From: Chondrus crispus
Lineage: Eukaryota > Rhodophyta > Florideophyceae > Gigartinales > Gigartinaceae
Length of the DNA stretch: 64,000 nt
Assembly (NCBI RefSeq): GCF_000350225.1
Contig: NW_005179011.1
Coordinates: 28,705 to 92,704 of the forward strand
Direction of reading: 5' to 3'
Part shown: positions 41,776 to 53,084 of the stretch, one piece after another
Position numbering within the stretch: position 1 is the first letter of the stretch
Layout: the number at the start of each line of letters is the position of its first letter
Translations under genes and position numbers: made by a program
Notes under the pieces: generated by a model
The model's input: only the letters and a program-made list of their open reading frames with translations
What the model was told of the DNA's origin: nothing
Databases searched by the model: none

Positions 41776-43031
41776 CTACTGCTCAATGTACCCTTCAAGC
41801 CATGGTTGTGTAATATTGTCGCAATTCGCGTACGTCGTTCTGATCTGATTCAATCCTACAAACCGGGTTCGGAAATTAAAAAGATGAACTATAATCCTTA
41901 AAAGGCGTTGACGTTTGAAACTATTTGGGGACAAAGGGCATTCAAGTCTTGCAAATGGGGCATTTATAGACCGGACTCCCTACTCAGCTGATTGCCTCTC
42001 ACTTGGCATGACGCGTTGTAATATTATGTCAACGGCAGCCATCTCTGACGAGTTAGGTATTCTTTTTGTTTCGTTTGACTTGCGCCCTCGAACAATTTTC
42101 CCTTTCGTATGTCTAATGTCTCGAATGAATGCACTGTCTCCTAGAATGGCATACCCGGGGGGCGTCATGCAGTCCGAAAGTTTGGGAAACAGTAGGCCGG
42201 AGGCATTTGCCAGTTTCCTGTCGTGCCAACTTTCTGGAAAGTTAATTCCTGCGTGAATTATCTCCCCAAAAAAGTTCCAGACGAACAAGTTAGTCACCTC
42301 CACACTCTGTGTGTAGCCCTCATAAAAGGCGTTCTGTAAATCAGCATTAGTGTAGTCGGCACAGGGCATGCGCGCTCCGTCTACTACCGCGAACACACCT
42401 TCCAGGAGGGGGCCAAATTTCGGTTAGTTTGCAACGAAGCGCTTGACGATTCCATCTCGTCCACTGTAGGCCATCGCACCTCGAAGTCGGTTCTTGATCT
42501 ACGCTTCACAACAAGAAGCAAAACCTCCAGTCCGTAATCCAACCATACCTCAACCGAGGAGGGTACCAACCCAAATATTGGAGCAAGCATGTATTGAGTA
42601 ACGCTAGTCTTAAGGTACCATAGTACCATCCCAAGAATATCAATTGAGTTTATAGTACACTTGCGGCCTCGCACCTTCGGACCGACTCCGTAGGGACTCC
42701 CGAAATTCAATTTCGTTTGTTCGTGAGCAAAAACGGGAAGAAGCCGAGAGATAATGAGGTATTTTGGGAAATTCACCGCGACGACAAAGTCGGAAACCCC
42801 GCCACAAGCTAAAAGCTGCTGCCACGGCGTGGGATTTCGAACCCGAGTAGGCGAGATGAGCGCTCTTCGCAAGAATTTTGGTTTTCGAATGCGCTTGTTG
42901 GCACCATTGGAATGTGCTGATCTGCTCTGACTTGCGATGAGGACGGAGCACATGGCTCCGTTTGAGGCAGCAAGGGCAGCAAAACTGGAATTAATCAAGA
43001 CTGAAATGTGACGTGCTTGCAATCTGCTCAT
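41776..43031 (-). pseudogene. PIF/Harbinger-type DDE transposase, element 1
   Basis: Segment 43031-42390 gives the helical N-terminal half (KVRGRKCTINSIDILGMVLW, SSVEVWLDYGLEVLL). A one-base deletion in a C run near 42400 shifts the frame. The catalytic half follows: FAVVDGARMPCADY (first Asp), GINFPESWHDRKLA, YAILGDSAFIRD (second Asp) and PSERQSAE (Glu). TAG 41980-41982 replaces what should be Trp, after which the frame continues with APFARLECPL and VHLFNFRTRFVGLNQIRTTY to TAG 41776-41778. Two lesions, catalytic residues all present. Confidence 0.8.
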
Positions 43032-43139
43032 GATGCGAATGGAAGAGTTTTCTTAGAGAGGGCGGCGAGGTCCTGGCGGGAGGAGAGGCGGTGAACGAGG
43101 AGGAGGACTGGGGGCCGGGTTTTCGAGGGTGTGCTCGCG

Positions 43140-43235
43140 GGCGAGGGCGAGGGAGGAGGCGGTGGGCTGGGGGAGGAGGAGGGGGAGGAGGAGGGGGAGG
43201 AGGAGGAGGGGGGTTGGGGAGGGCTCGGCGACCCA
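43140..43235. repeat. Purine/G-rich low-complexity block
   Basis: Repeats of gggaggagg on the plus strand, with many GGG and GGGG runs; the minus strand reads as polyproline. Could form G-quadruplex or triplex structures. Open frames over it are unlikely to be genes. Confidence 0.7.
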
Positions 43236-43819
43236 GGCGACGAGGAAGGTGAATGGGGGGTGCATGAGGTGGGTGATGGGGGAGGGGTGGGTGAGGGTGG
43301 CGAGGAGGCCGTGGTAGGGAGCCTGTTTTGGCGAGGAGGTGGCCCGAGATATCACCAGCGAGAACACGCCAGACGGATTGGCTTGTAAAGCCTATGGTGG
43401 TCGTACTGCTTCTTGTATCGACTTTTTGCGCGCCAAAAAGCGATGTGGTGAGGAGTGGCGAAGTGTAGAGACCCCCCTCATCCCTCTCCAAGTTCTCTCA
43501 AGTGGAGGAACGGCGCCACACTAGATGAGATCCTATTGGTTGGCTATAATTAAAGTGGGAGAGTGGCAAATTCCTGGATCCACCCATTACTTAAAATCAT
43601 GTACTTTGACGATGGAAATTCATAGTAGCGCCCAGCCTTCCACAGCGTGGATGCCGGCACGAGATTTTGCTCAGCGGCTTTCCTTCCCGCACTCGATGTC
43701 GGAACCGCCTGAAAAACATTTTGAAAGCATGGTCCTCACTATACGTAGGGTTTCCGGACCCGAAGTTCATGGATCAAGGGTCTGTGTTCGTCTCTGCTGA
43801 ATAGACCAACGCATGCAGT
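43236..43819. other. No gene recognised
   Basis: Short open frames only; a possible promoter-proximal remnant of the Harbinger element lies at its left, but no terminal repeats were found. Confidence 0.35.
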
Positions 43820-44640
43820 GCCTCCGCCATCACCCTTCGTCGTACACGCCCTGAGAGCCACCACGCGTTCCGGGCTGGTGAGCGATATCACGACACACTC
43901 TGCAGAATATATCAAAAAGTTCGACATGACTACAGCACTCTACCTGTAGACGTCGTGCCGTCTCTGTCCTCCAAGGCCATGAATGAGCGCGTCGGACCGG
44001 AAGGCCTCGTCCCGTCACTGCTTGTTTTCGGTGTCCTACCTCGCCCACTGCGACCGCCCGCCGGGCGCTCTCCGACTAACCCAGTTCGTCTTCGAACTAT
44101 GTCAGCTGCACATCATGAATACGAAAAACTGGTCGCTCAAGCACACGTACTACTCGGCCACAAGAAAAAACGACCCCAGTGCTCTGAATACTCCCTGATG
44201 CCGGCATGTTATTCCACGAATATCGCGATCGGCTCATGTGATTTACTGCCCCACACATGATCGCTGAAGGCACAGGCAAAACCTCCGCGTTTACATCGGG
44301 GACAAGACGGGCACAAAAATGTTCAACATTCACGGGCCCGCCACAAACCGTACTGTTGAAGTTACGAGCCCCGCAGATGGTTTTGAAAGTTCGGCGCTCG
44401 TTGAGTCAGAATGCGAGCAAGGTCATATCCACTCTCTGTCGGACATCACTGACGAGGAATCGGTTTTCAAGACATCCGATGAGAGTTCGGAACTCCGCGA
44501 GTGCTCGAATTACAATTCATTGGTTGATGCCAAACAGCGCGAAGAAAGGACTGAACTGGTGGAAGTAGAGGGTGCCATAACTCCGTTAAGCCCCGCAACC
44601 CGTTTATGCTGTGGAAGAAACAGTTAGAGATGCGCATTAC
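43820..44640 (+). pseudogene. Ty1/copia integrase C-terminal fragment
   Basis: In changing frames: PSLSSKAMNERVGPEGLVPS followed by LLVFGVLPR, the conserved end of the copia integrase core, then HHEYEKLVAQAHV, HEYRDRLM, and YIGDKTGTKMFNIHGPATN and VEVTSPADGF, the linker before reverse transcriptase. At least three frameshifts. It is on the same strand as the copia RT fragment at 46 kb, so both may come from one element separated by LTR debris. Confidence 0.65.
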
Positions 44641-45359
44641 GTGGACGTTCCGTACTTACAGCAGAAGCTCTGAACATGATAGGGCTGAAGGTTCAGGAAC
44701 GGAGGATGTCGTAGATCCGCAGTTCATAAGGTGTCCGCAGACGTCTCAGCAGCAACTTCCAAGTGAGACGGTAGGTAATGAGGACACAGATGAAATTACA
44801 TCTCAGCATGGAATTTGAAATATGGCGGCGGAGGAAAAGGACGGCTCTACAACGCTATAGCCTGTTACGCGCGCGAAAAAGCCTGTAATGGTGATAAAAC
44901 AGTTGTGATAGAAGAAATCATTTCATACCACAAAGTAGATAAAGAACATGTTTGATTGTTAAATGTGCCCGTCCCTTTCGTCGCTTTTGTCAGGAATGGT
45001 ACAATCGTCTGTTGCATCTTGCTCCGGTTGAGATCAGAGCTGCTATTGTTCAATATGACGTGGAACCGGATCATACTGCAGTGCTGTACCATTAGTACTA
45101 TACGAATGGGTTCCCGGAAAGCAGTGCCACAGTAGAACAGATCCTTCTCCTACACACGTGTATCATGTGCACACGTTTACACGTGCACTACGTTGCAACC
45201 CTGACGCACTACTGTGCTGAGTTCATGTGATCTTGACTCCTTGTCGAATGCACCGAGCCAACGTCGAGTCGCTTGATCAACTTTCGGTAAATTTATTTGT
45301 TCCACACATTCAGCTCTCTACATCACTCGTTCGTTCTCTTTCTCGAAGTGGTTAAACAC
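44641..45359. other. No gene recognised; possible copia linker debris
   Basis: Short frames, among them a charged one up to about 44820 that may continue the copia linker. Nothing firm. Confidence 0.35.
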
Positions 45360-45544
45360 GCTTCAAATGCGCATCGACTACATTTGGATGAAACGCTGCC
45401 AGCTGTCGGGTTGAAAGTACACGTCTGGTACAACTGTGGGTGCGCGCCCGCTGTAAGATGTGTACATGCGCACGCCGTAAGGTCCACACCCTACAGCTCT
45501 AGATGTAACTCTAAATCCAATATCTAATCGCCGATTATACTACA
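45360..45544 (-). repeat. LTR fragment of the A/B/C gypsy family
   Basis: On the minus strand it begins tgtagtataatcggcg at 45544 and aligns with the start of the LTR at 48649 (ttagatattggatttaga, gtaaggtccacacc-like block). It fades before the AT-rich island, so it is truncated. Confidence 0.65.
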
Positions 45545-45569
45545 CGGATTGCAACCCCACAAAGTGGCA

Positions 45570-45925
45570 CCAGCTTCCAGTACAATAGGCAAATTGGGGA
45601 TGGGAAATAAAGGAACAGGAAATAGGAATGGGAGCCCCCGAGCGATAAATGAAATCGTGGGCCATAGTAGAACGCAGCGTGTCGATAAGGACGGACTTCC
45701 ACCAAGGCGAAATTCAACTCTGGCAACTCGAGTTACCTTTACTATCTTTTGTATCAGTGGATTTGGTTGTATATTGCTCCACAGGAGCCAATACAGGAGT
45801 TTGCGGTGGTAGATTCTAAATATAATGTACTGTAACTAAACAAACCTAATAAGATTTAATAATTAAAACTGAAACTGTGCAATTAATCACACGTGTATCC
45901 CCCAAACCCGGACTACAGTATCCAC
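45570..45925. repeat. LTR-like element (second family), copy 3, right part only
   Basis: Aligns with the right third of 30555-31601 and 37210-38322: gggaaataaagga, cccgagcgat, acggacttccaccaaggcg, gcaattaatcacacgtg, cccaaacccggactaca. Ends not recognisable. Confidence 0.7.
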
Positions 45926-45989
45926 AATCTCACCTTCCACTGCAGTGCCATTACCTCACTCTCACGCCACCACCACCACCCCAGACGAC

Positions 45990-47480
45990 GTCCATCGCCA
46001 CACACGACTCCCTCACCGCCTTTGCAGCAGTCCTTCACATACAGATAATTCACCGAACAGACCCCCGCCGCAAACGCTTTGACGCAGCTAAGCGCCAAGA
46101 CTTCTTTAGACTGATAAGCATATGCACGTTTCAAATAGTCCTCCATAAGGACGCACGTCTAAACCCCAACATCGTACCATCGCGGTATTTTCTATCGATC
46201 AAGACTAAAGATGGGACAGAGAAGCTCAATGCGCGGTTCATTGTAGGAGAAAACCGAGACTGCATGCGAGAATGAGATGTACACAGTTCCACGACCCTGC
46301 GCAATACCTCTGTGCGCGTGGTACTGGCTGTCGTCGTCATAACGGTCCTCGAACTATGGTCCTGCAATATGCGGCCGGCCCACCTTCAGGCCGGTTGCGT
46401 GCTACAGCGTAAACTTTTCATACGCCCGGACGTGTCGCAAGTCGTCGTCAACGAGCTTGTGCAGATATTGATATCTTTATGTGGCTCAGGCGACGCTGGA
46501 AAAACTGGCCCCAAACCCTTATGTGCCACGAGCTTAGCCACAAACGCCTGCTACAATCAACAGGTGATCCATCCCTGCTCTTCCGCAGCATACCGGATAT
46601 ATTCGAAATCTTATCTGGAACCTGCGTGGACGACCTTTTGCAAGCCGCCACTTCTCATGAGCACCACGCCATGCAAACGCGCCTCCAACCAAGACTCGAT
46701 GTGTATGTCAACAAACCCCAAAACCTCGTATTCATAGGGATCGAGAGTGACCGACGCAGCAATCGTTAGCTACGGCACCTTTTGCAGAAGGAATATATGC
46801 ACCTCTTACAATTTTCCCTACTTCTGCATCATGGGATGATTTACGCACGCTTCGAGCAAAGCTTCTCTGGGTCACACACATGCGCCCGGACATCTGCTGT
46901 GCTGTTTCGTTCCTACCAAAAAACCACATAAGAATTGTTTTGTATGGTACCATCAAACTGGAAAACGAGGTTATTACACATCTTCGAAACGGATCAAACA
47001 TCCAACTGCGAGTCTCCAAATTGAACACAGCCCCTCTACGACCTTGCGTTCATGTCAACGCAAGTTTGGCAAACCCCGCGAGACACAAGCCACAGCTGGG
47101 AGTCGTACTTTAACCATCCGCCGCCAGCACTCAGGTCTCCTTCTTGCGCTTCTCGTCCACGACAAGCAAGCGTGTCACTCGTTATAGCACGGCAGCCGAA
47201 AAGCTCGCATTCGTGGAAGGACTTGACCATCCCTATCTGCTGCAGCACAATCTTCAACGCATGCTTGGTCAAGGCATGCATATAATGATGCTTACTGACT
47301 CAGCACAGGTTCTAGACCCTCACCTGAGCCAGAAGCACAACTGAACTGCATTTGATGATCGACTTAGTGGCCCTATGAGAAACATGTAACGACCAGGAGA
47401 TCGCCAACATCACCTCTAGTGACCACCCTGCTGCCGGCCTCACTAAGCTCGAAGGCAACCTATATCTCCAGAACCTCTTG
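45990..47480 (+). pseudogene. Ty1/copia reverse transcriptase and RNase H fragment
   Basis: Spread over several frames: NPNIVPSRYFLSIKTKDGT, KLNARFIVGENRD (start of RT); DPSLLFRSIPDIFEILSGTC followed by VDDLLQAATSHE, the catalytic YVDD region with Cys for Tyr; NLVFIGIESDR; MRPDICCAVSFL; then RNase H with CVHVNASLANPARHKPQLG, STAAEKLAFVEGLDHPYLL and LTDSAQVLD. A last piece near 47350-47450 (MIDLVALRETC, DHPAAGLTKLEGNL) is the RNase H C-terminus. At least four frameshifts; inactive. Confidence 0.75.
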
Positions 47481-48309
47481 GCTACCCAGAAAAGCCCCAG
47501 TCAATCGTCCAGTATCTCATTGAAAGGAAATAGCAATGCTCAATTTCATTTTCCGTCAACACAGTTGATGATGATGTCGGTAGGGTAGAGAAGGATGTGT
47601 TGGTGCGGCTCATCCGACACTCCATCCTCACTTGCCGTACCCTTCCACCCCCAGCGTCATCACGTCCTCCCACACGTGTCTAGCCTGTAATAAGTTTCCA
47701 GCGCGAACGCGGCGCACACACGTAGAACCACAACTGCCGGTCACTCCACCTGTCTGCCACCGACCAGCTGAGATCCCTGTCAATCAGACAAAGCTTTGGG
47801 GTCACGCACGGTCTCGGCGTCGCAGAAAGAGGAGACGGGCTCACGTGAACGACGCAGAGATGGAGTTGTACCAAGAAGACAGAAACAACTTTAGTCGACG
47901 GTGCCCCTTCCCCTTCTCTAAAAATTCTTCCATCCATCATTAAAACCCCTTCCCTGACCTTGCAAGTCTGTGGGCCCGGTCATGTTCAATCAAAGTCAGG
48001 ATCAGAGCCTTGACCCTTCCTACGTCCATTTCTACCTCCTCCATGCTCACTTTATCCCTCCGCATAACTCACCGACTTCTCAATTCGATGCCATGTCATA
48101 TTTTGACGGGGACATTTCTGCCTTAAAAGGTCGTTGACTCCCAGAGTGGATTGGTGATCTTTGCCAACAACTAAACGTTTGGTAGCTTACCCGACATCCC
48201 CGAACGCCATAGGTTAGATATAGCATGCGACTCCAATCCCAAGCTGAAGGGGTAGAGTTGCATAAAAACATTGTTCAAGAATAAAACAGGAACACAACAC
48301 CCGCGAAGG
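47481..48309. other. No gene recognised
   Basis: A segment at 47980-48270 reads MFNQSQDQSLDPSYVHFYLL and further with stops, which may be a worn coding region of unknown kind. Otherwise nothing. Confidence 0.3.
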
Positions 48310-48376
48310 CACACGCCACTCTATCCTATCCTATAGGATAGGGTAGAGTGTATAGAATTGGATAGAGTGGCGTGTG
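48310..48376. repeat. 17-bp perfect inverted repeat with inner repeats
   Basis: cacacgccactctatcc (48310-48326) and its exact complement at 48360-48376; the loop itself contains tatcctataggata, another short palindrome. Confidence 0.85.
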
Positions 48377-48648
48377 GGTAGCCTTATAAGGGTTGACGTT
48401 TGGACTCACGTGCACCTCACTCAAATTTTCGCTGCACCTCCGTGTTACGAGAGGCGCTGTTTCTGTTTTCACTCTCCGTGCCACGAAAGAACACACAGGG
48501 ACAAGCATACTACATGCACCCCCCTCAACCGTGCCCCACTGTGAGACTTCACAGAGACTCTATGGCTTAGCAGAGAAAGTATCTCATCAGTTTCAGAAAT
48601 GGATGCAGTCAATTGCAGATTCCAAGAAGATTACGATATAGTGCTACC

Positions 48649-49286
48649 TGTAGCATAACCGCCGACTATTGTACTATATATTAGATTTAGAATTAGATCT
48701 AACGCTGTAAGGTACGGACCTTGCAGCGTGCGCGCGTAATACCTTACAGCGCGCGCGCACCAACACGTGTACCCTACGTGTAGCACACGTATGCTGTCAG
48801 CCCCGACGGCTGACAGCGTTACAGTGCGGGCCGGCCCGCACTGTCTACAGTAAGCCAACTACAGTACTGTCCATACTGTACTGTAGACGGTTAATTAACT
48901 TGTACAATAAATATAGGGAGCGACCGCCGGCGGAGGGGACCAAGCTCGACAACCCTCCACCGACGGTCGACCACCCAGCTTACTCTACTCACACCGCCGT
49001 TCCGCGAGTAGTTACCACCGAGTGGGTAGTGGACGCGCGCGACACCGCGGCGAGCTGCGATCCGCCTCCGCCCGTCAGTACCGGATCGTCAACTGGTACT
49101 GCTCCGGGGCGTCGAGGCGACGATCCACTCGCGTACGCGCGCGTCCTCGCCGACCACGCTCTACCACCCGCTACCGGCCCGCTTCCGGTGGCGTTGGTTG
49201 GTTCAAGACCCTCGGTACGCCGATCCAGGGTCTTCCGCCGAACATCGCGAACACCCCTCCGCCGTGTGTGGGGTGTTTATGCGACA
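48649..49286 (+). repeat. 5' LTR of gypsy element C
   Basis: 638 bp, tgtagcataacc to tttatgcgaca, with hairpin ctgtcagccccgacggctgac (48794 on) and AT-rich island near 48885-48915. Followed by the family primer-binding site at 49288. The last bases (gcgaca) are worn relative to gctaca. Confidence 0.85.
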
Positions 49287-49287
49287 C

Positions 49288-49303
49288 TGGTCTCCCGACC
49301 TAG
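49288..49303 (+). other. Primer-binding site of element C
   Basis: tggtctcccgacctag, identical to the sites at 7214 and 9224. Confidence 0.7.
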
Positions 49304-49363
49304 AAGACCTTCAAGATCACGCCGAGAAGGTTGTCCTTTACCTCCGCGTCCGTACGCGTTGAG

Positions 49364-52300
49364 ATGAGCGCCGAGTACCCGACCTCGATCCGATCCTAGC
49401 CGGCGGATGTGCGAGAGGCCGCGCTACGCGTCCAAGTGGGCGACGGCGACGCAGGTCCTCGGGACCGCGAGCCGTCGCCCGACCTCTCTGAAGGACGCGC
49501 TCGCGCGATGTACGATGGCATCGCCGAGTACATCGAGGATGTCCAGACATCTCTCCGTATCGACGTCTCCGACAGCGTCTACGCCCGCTGTATGGAATAG
49601 TTGCGCTCCCTCTGCGAAGGAAGGTTTGAGCGCGTAACTCAGTCCTTGGAGAACCTGCGCGCAATCGTCGACCAGCCACACGCCCGTGTGGTGCTGGTCG
49701 AGGATGCGCGCATTGATTCCCCCGCCGTAGAGGTTGCGGGTGGACCCGCGAGTGCAAACTCCGGGGTTCGACGAGACCCGCAACCCTTCCCATCTGCCGA
49801 ACAGATGGGAGCGTTCGCGCACATGGCGGCGGAACTTAACTCAACGCGCCGCCGTGCCCGTGAGATGGAACAGACCTCGGCCGAGAGGCCGCCCGGAGCC
49901 TTTTCCAGTAGGCCCGGTGCCACTGTTCCTCCGGTCCCGTCCGGATTGCAAGAGTGGCCCCCGGCTGGTGCCGTCACCAGCCGGAGGGCGGAGGACATCA
50001 AGCCGACGGCGGACGCGAACTTCGCGTCCGAGACTCAAGCCCTGCCGCATGTCCCCGGAAGCATGCGGCAGTCACGACGGGTACCGACCAAACTCGACCA
50101 GGGCCGTGGAAGAGTTGCCCGCCGATCAGGGGAACCGATTCTCCCCTTCGATCCTCGCTGGGGCGGCTACCAGCCGGCGGATCTTACCGCGCATCCCGGC
50201 CCCGTCGATGTCCGAACACTGCCCGTCACTCCGTTCGGAACGTTGGGTCCCGCCGAACCTGGGGTCGATCCCGTCCACACCATGATACAGGAGTTCAGCG
50301 CCGTCACGAACTACCGGATGTATCGGTTGGACAACACCTCGAGGCTCGTTACCTCCGGTGACGCGGGACGGATCGCCAAGTACGTCCAACGCTGCCGTGG
50401 GCTCCGCCCCACGATGAAGAGCTTCGACGGTGCTGATGCGATTCAGTTGCTTCCGTTCCTGAAGGATATCCGGATAACCTTCAATGCCCAGCACCTGACC
50501 AAAGGTGTGACAGTCCGTGTCTTCGCTCACTTCCTCGAGCGAGACGCGGAGCGGTTGTATACGAGTTACACCATGCGCGGCCTCCGCGCCGGCCAGCTCC
50601 ACGACGATACGAGCTGGCCTGGTCTCGTCAACCAATTTATCAAACACTACCTAACCGACGACGTCTTAGGGGAAGCGTTTGATGCTGTCGCGTCGGCGCG
50701 ACAGCTTCCTCACGAAACCGAGAACACGTTCGCGGACCGGCTGGAATCCGCCGCGCTTCGATGCACGGCCGTGTTCTCAGAACAAGCCCTCGCGCACTAC
50801 TTCGTGGGCGTGTTGTCCACTGGGACCCAGGCCGCAGTGGCAGAGACGATGCAAAGGTTAACCTTTGCATCGTCAATTGCCCGGACAACAGAAGACCGAA
50901 CTCTCAACGATTCGCCGTATCGCAACGGCTGAGGAAACAACCTTCCGCGCTCGTCGCGGTTTGCCGCTGCCGGTCCGAAGCCGGCAGCGAAGGGAGTCCG
51001 AACTCCGAGGTCGAACGGAACAAGTTTGCCGGCGACCGCCCTCCACATTGGAGAAGATGAGTGGCAGGCCGACCCTGTTCTCATTACGCAAGGCTTCGAC
51101 CGCGCAGGAGGCCGACCTCCAACGCCAGCTTCCACGGAATCGACCGGAAGCTACGCGACTGCGTTCACGCGCACGCCGAAAGCCACGGGTGGTCCGAACC
51201 ACAAGATGGCAGAGCTGGATATCTCCCGTCCAGAAGGGGATCGCGTGCCGCCTTACGTGCCTCGACTCACCTACGAGGAGGCACGACACGCAGCGACATT
51301 CGCGTCGACGGATGGCAGTGCGTACGTTTGCTGGCTGTGCCGGACGTACGGCCACGCTATGTACGCGTGCCCGTTCCTGTCGCCTGAACAACGTCAGTTC
51401 ACGGCGTACAGGAACTACCGCTACAAGATGGAGACGCGTCCCGAGATGCGCAATCTCATCCAGCAGTCTACGCTGGAGGACCGAGGCCCGCGGCGAGATG
51501 ACCCGAACCGATCGGGTGGGGGCGTCCGTTTCGCCCCTCGCGAAGGCGGGTATCGACACCCGGGAACCGATCGAAGGGATCGGCGTGATCCTCGTCGGAT
51601 GGATACGCGGTATGCCCGTCGAGATGGAAGAGGCGACCGGGGCCGTCCCCAGTTGCCCCAAGGGGTACAGAACGCCATCATGTACCTCCAAAATTGGGTT
51701 GGGGATCCGAACCCCCAGCCCACGGAAGGACGCGGAAGAGAACCGGTTCTCGCCGGCCCTCAAATATTGCAACGGCAGGAAGTTGCAATTCGAGGTCGCG
51801 AAGTATCCGATTACTTCGTAGAAGATGCCCGGCCGGGGTGGGGAAACGACTCACACCACCACGGCCAGGGACCCGTCAACGCGCTAGCTAACGATAGCAA
51901 GGCAGGTAGTTCTGACAGCTCGGGTAGTTCGAAAACCCGTAAAGACGGTTGCGTTCGCGCGTTCGCGTGAGCCGTCTTATCACCCCAACCTAGACCCGTT
52001 ACGATTCAACCCCGGCGGAGGAGGGGAATGTTTGCCGATAATCTTCCCCTCGACTCCGCACGAGCGCACCGAGACTTCCGTAAGTCAGGTGCGGGAGGAC
52101 AAGGCGCCGAGGCCACTGAGAGCCCGGCACGCCTAGAGGAAGGCACCGTGGCCGCCGTGAGCCACGTGCCTAACAAGAAGCGCTTCGAACGCGCCGGCGG
52201 CCCGACCCAAGAGGGTCCGGGGCCGCCAGAAGAAATCAAGTCGCGTACGGACGCGACTTGCCGCGAGGACGTCACCGACCGACGGACGCCCCGCGACCGA

Positions 52301-52400
52301 GGCAGAAGACCACGGAAGAGAAGCCGGAACGGACGCCGGCGGCCCAAGCGGAGCGACCTGGCCGAGCCGTCGTCACCGAAGGTAGTCGACGGTGTCATCG
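49364..52400 (+). pseudogene. Gag and start of Pol of gypsy element C, truncated
   Basis: Start MSAEYPTSIRS then stop; the frame changes, giving AMYDGIAEYIEDVQTSLRIDV with a TAG at 49598-49600. 49601-50850 aligns with B Gag in one frame up to AVAETMQRL. There a 15-bp inverted duplication (palindrome 50845-50874) breaks it. The frame changes through IIRRIATAEETT-like residues and again at about 51026, after which the zinc knuckle CWLCRTYGHAMYAC and the Arg-rich tail follow to TGA at 51968-51970. Pol's N-terminal linker runs on in another frame (LPIIFPSTPHERTETS; KRSDLAEPSSPKVVDGVI) and stops abruptly near 52398, where copia sequence begins. No 3' half or 3' LTR. Confidence 0.85.
50845..50874. 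repeat. Perfect 30-bp palindrome inside element C gag
   Basis: gacgatgcaaaggtt followed at once by its exact complement, no loop. Elements A and B have only the left half, so the right half is a new inverted duplication that breaks the frame. Confidence 0.9.
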
Positions 52401-53084
52401 TATTCGGAACATGCGAAGACCGGGAGCATTTGAGTTTGCTTTGAACAGCTGTTCCTTTTTAACGAGCGATTGATGTCCTTTCGAAGTCTTGAAGATATCG
52501 GACTTGTGGTGCAGGAAATGCACCATCGACATCCTCGTGTTGTAGCCAAGGAAGACATCTACATACACCTTTCCGGAAATGGAGGCAGTGTTTATCGCTC
52601 CAGCTATATCAGTATGGGTTAGCTCCAGCGGATGGCAGGCCACACTTGTGACCGACTGCAGTGGCACCCTCCTTTTTTCTGCTGTGATGCAGGGTACGCA
52701 CTGCATGTACCTGAATGCGCTCCTGTTCACCTCCGAAACACCTATGCACAACTTCGGGACGAGGTGCATCTTTTTTGAGCCCGATATGGCCGAGAACCAC
52801 GTGCAAATCCTTTGCTGATCTCTGTTCTGTCGACTTTACGGAAAAGAGAGTCCCTGCGACCATTCTTTTCGGCGACGGCAAGGGGCACATACCGTTCGTT
52901 AACGGCCTTGTGCGGAGCAATTCTCCAGATCTTCGTCAAAGAAGAGTGCTCCTTCGAATCCAGTTTTGCTGTTGTCAGCGGATTAAAACTCAATCTTGAA
53001 CAGTCTGACTAGCTCCAACTGGCAAAAGATGTTGTCATTGAAGTTCGGGGCGTGGTTTGCCTCAACGACTATTCATTTGGCAAT
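52400..53084 (-). pseudogene. Ty1/copia GAG-pre-integrase and integrase start
   Basis: From the right: VEANHAPNFNDN, FNPLTTAKLDSKEHSSL, DLHVVLGHIGLKK (the LWH-x-RLGH-type motif), CIGVSEVNRSAFRY and CVPCITAEKRRVP (zinc-binding Cys pair), then HPLELTHTDIAGAIN with the first catalytic Asp of integrase, GKVYVDVFLGYNTRMSM and FKTSKGHQ, ending NAPGLRMFRIR at 52400. Two frame changes. This is the downstream part of the copia element whose gag and protease lie at 54362-55570; the LTR block 53085-54361 separates them. Confidence 0.75.

Noticed and set aside
42991..43491. 166-codon polyproline ORF on the minus strand
   Set aside because: Produced by the G-rich low-complexity block; flanks have no domain.
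50873..51772. 299-codon minus-strand open frame
   Set aside because: Opposite element C gag; shadow.
51950..51970. Programmed +1 frameshift in element C
   Set aside because: C has many other lesions, so an indel is the simpler reading.
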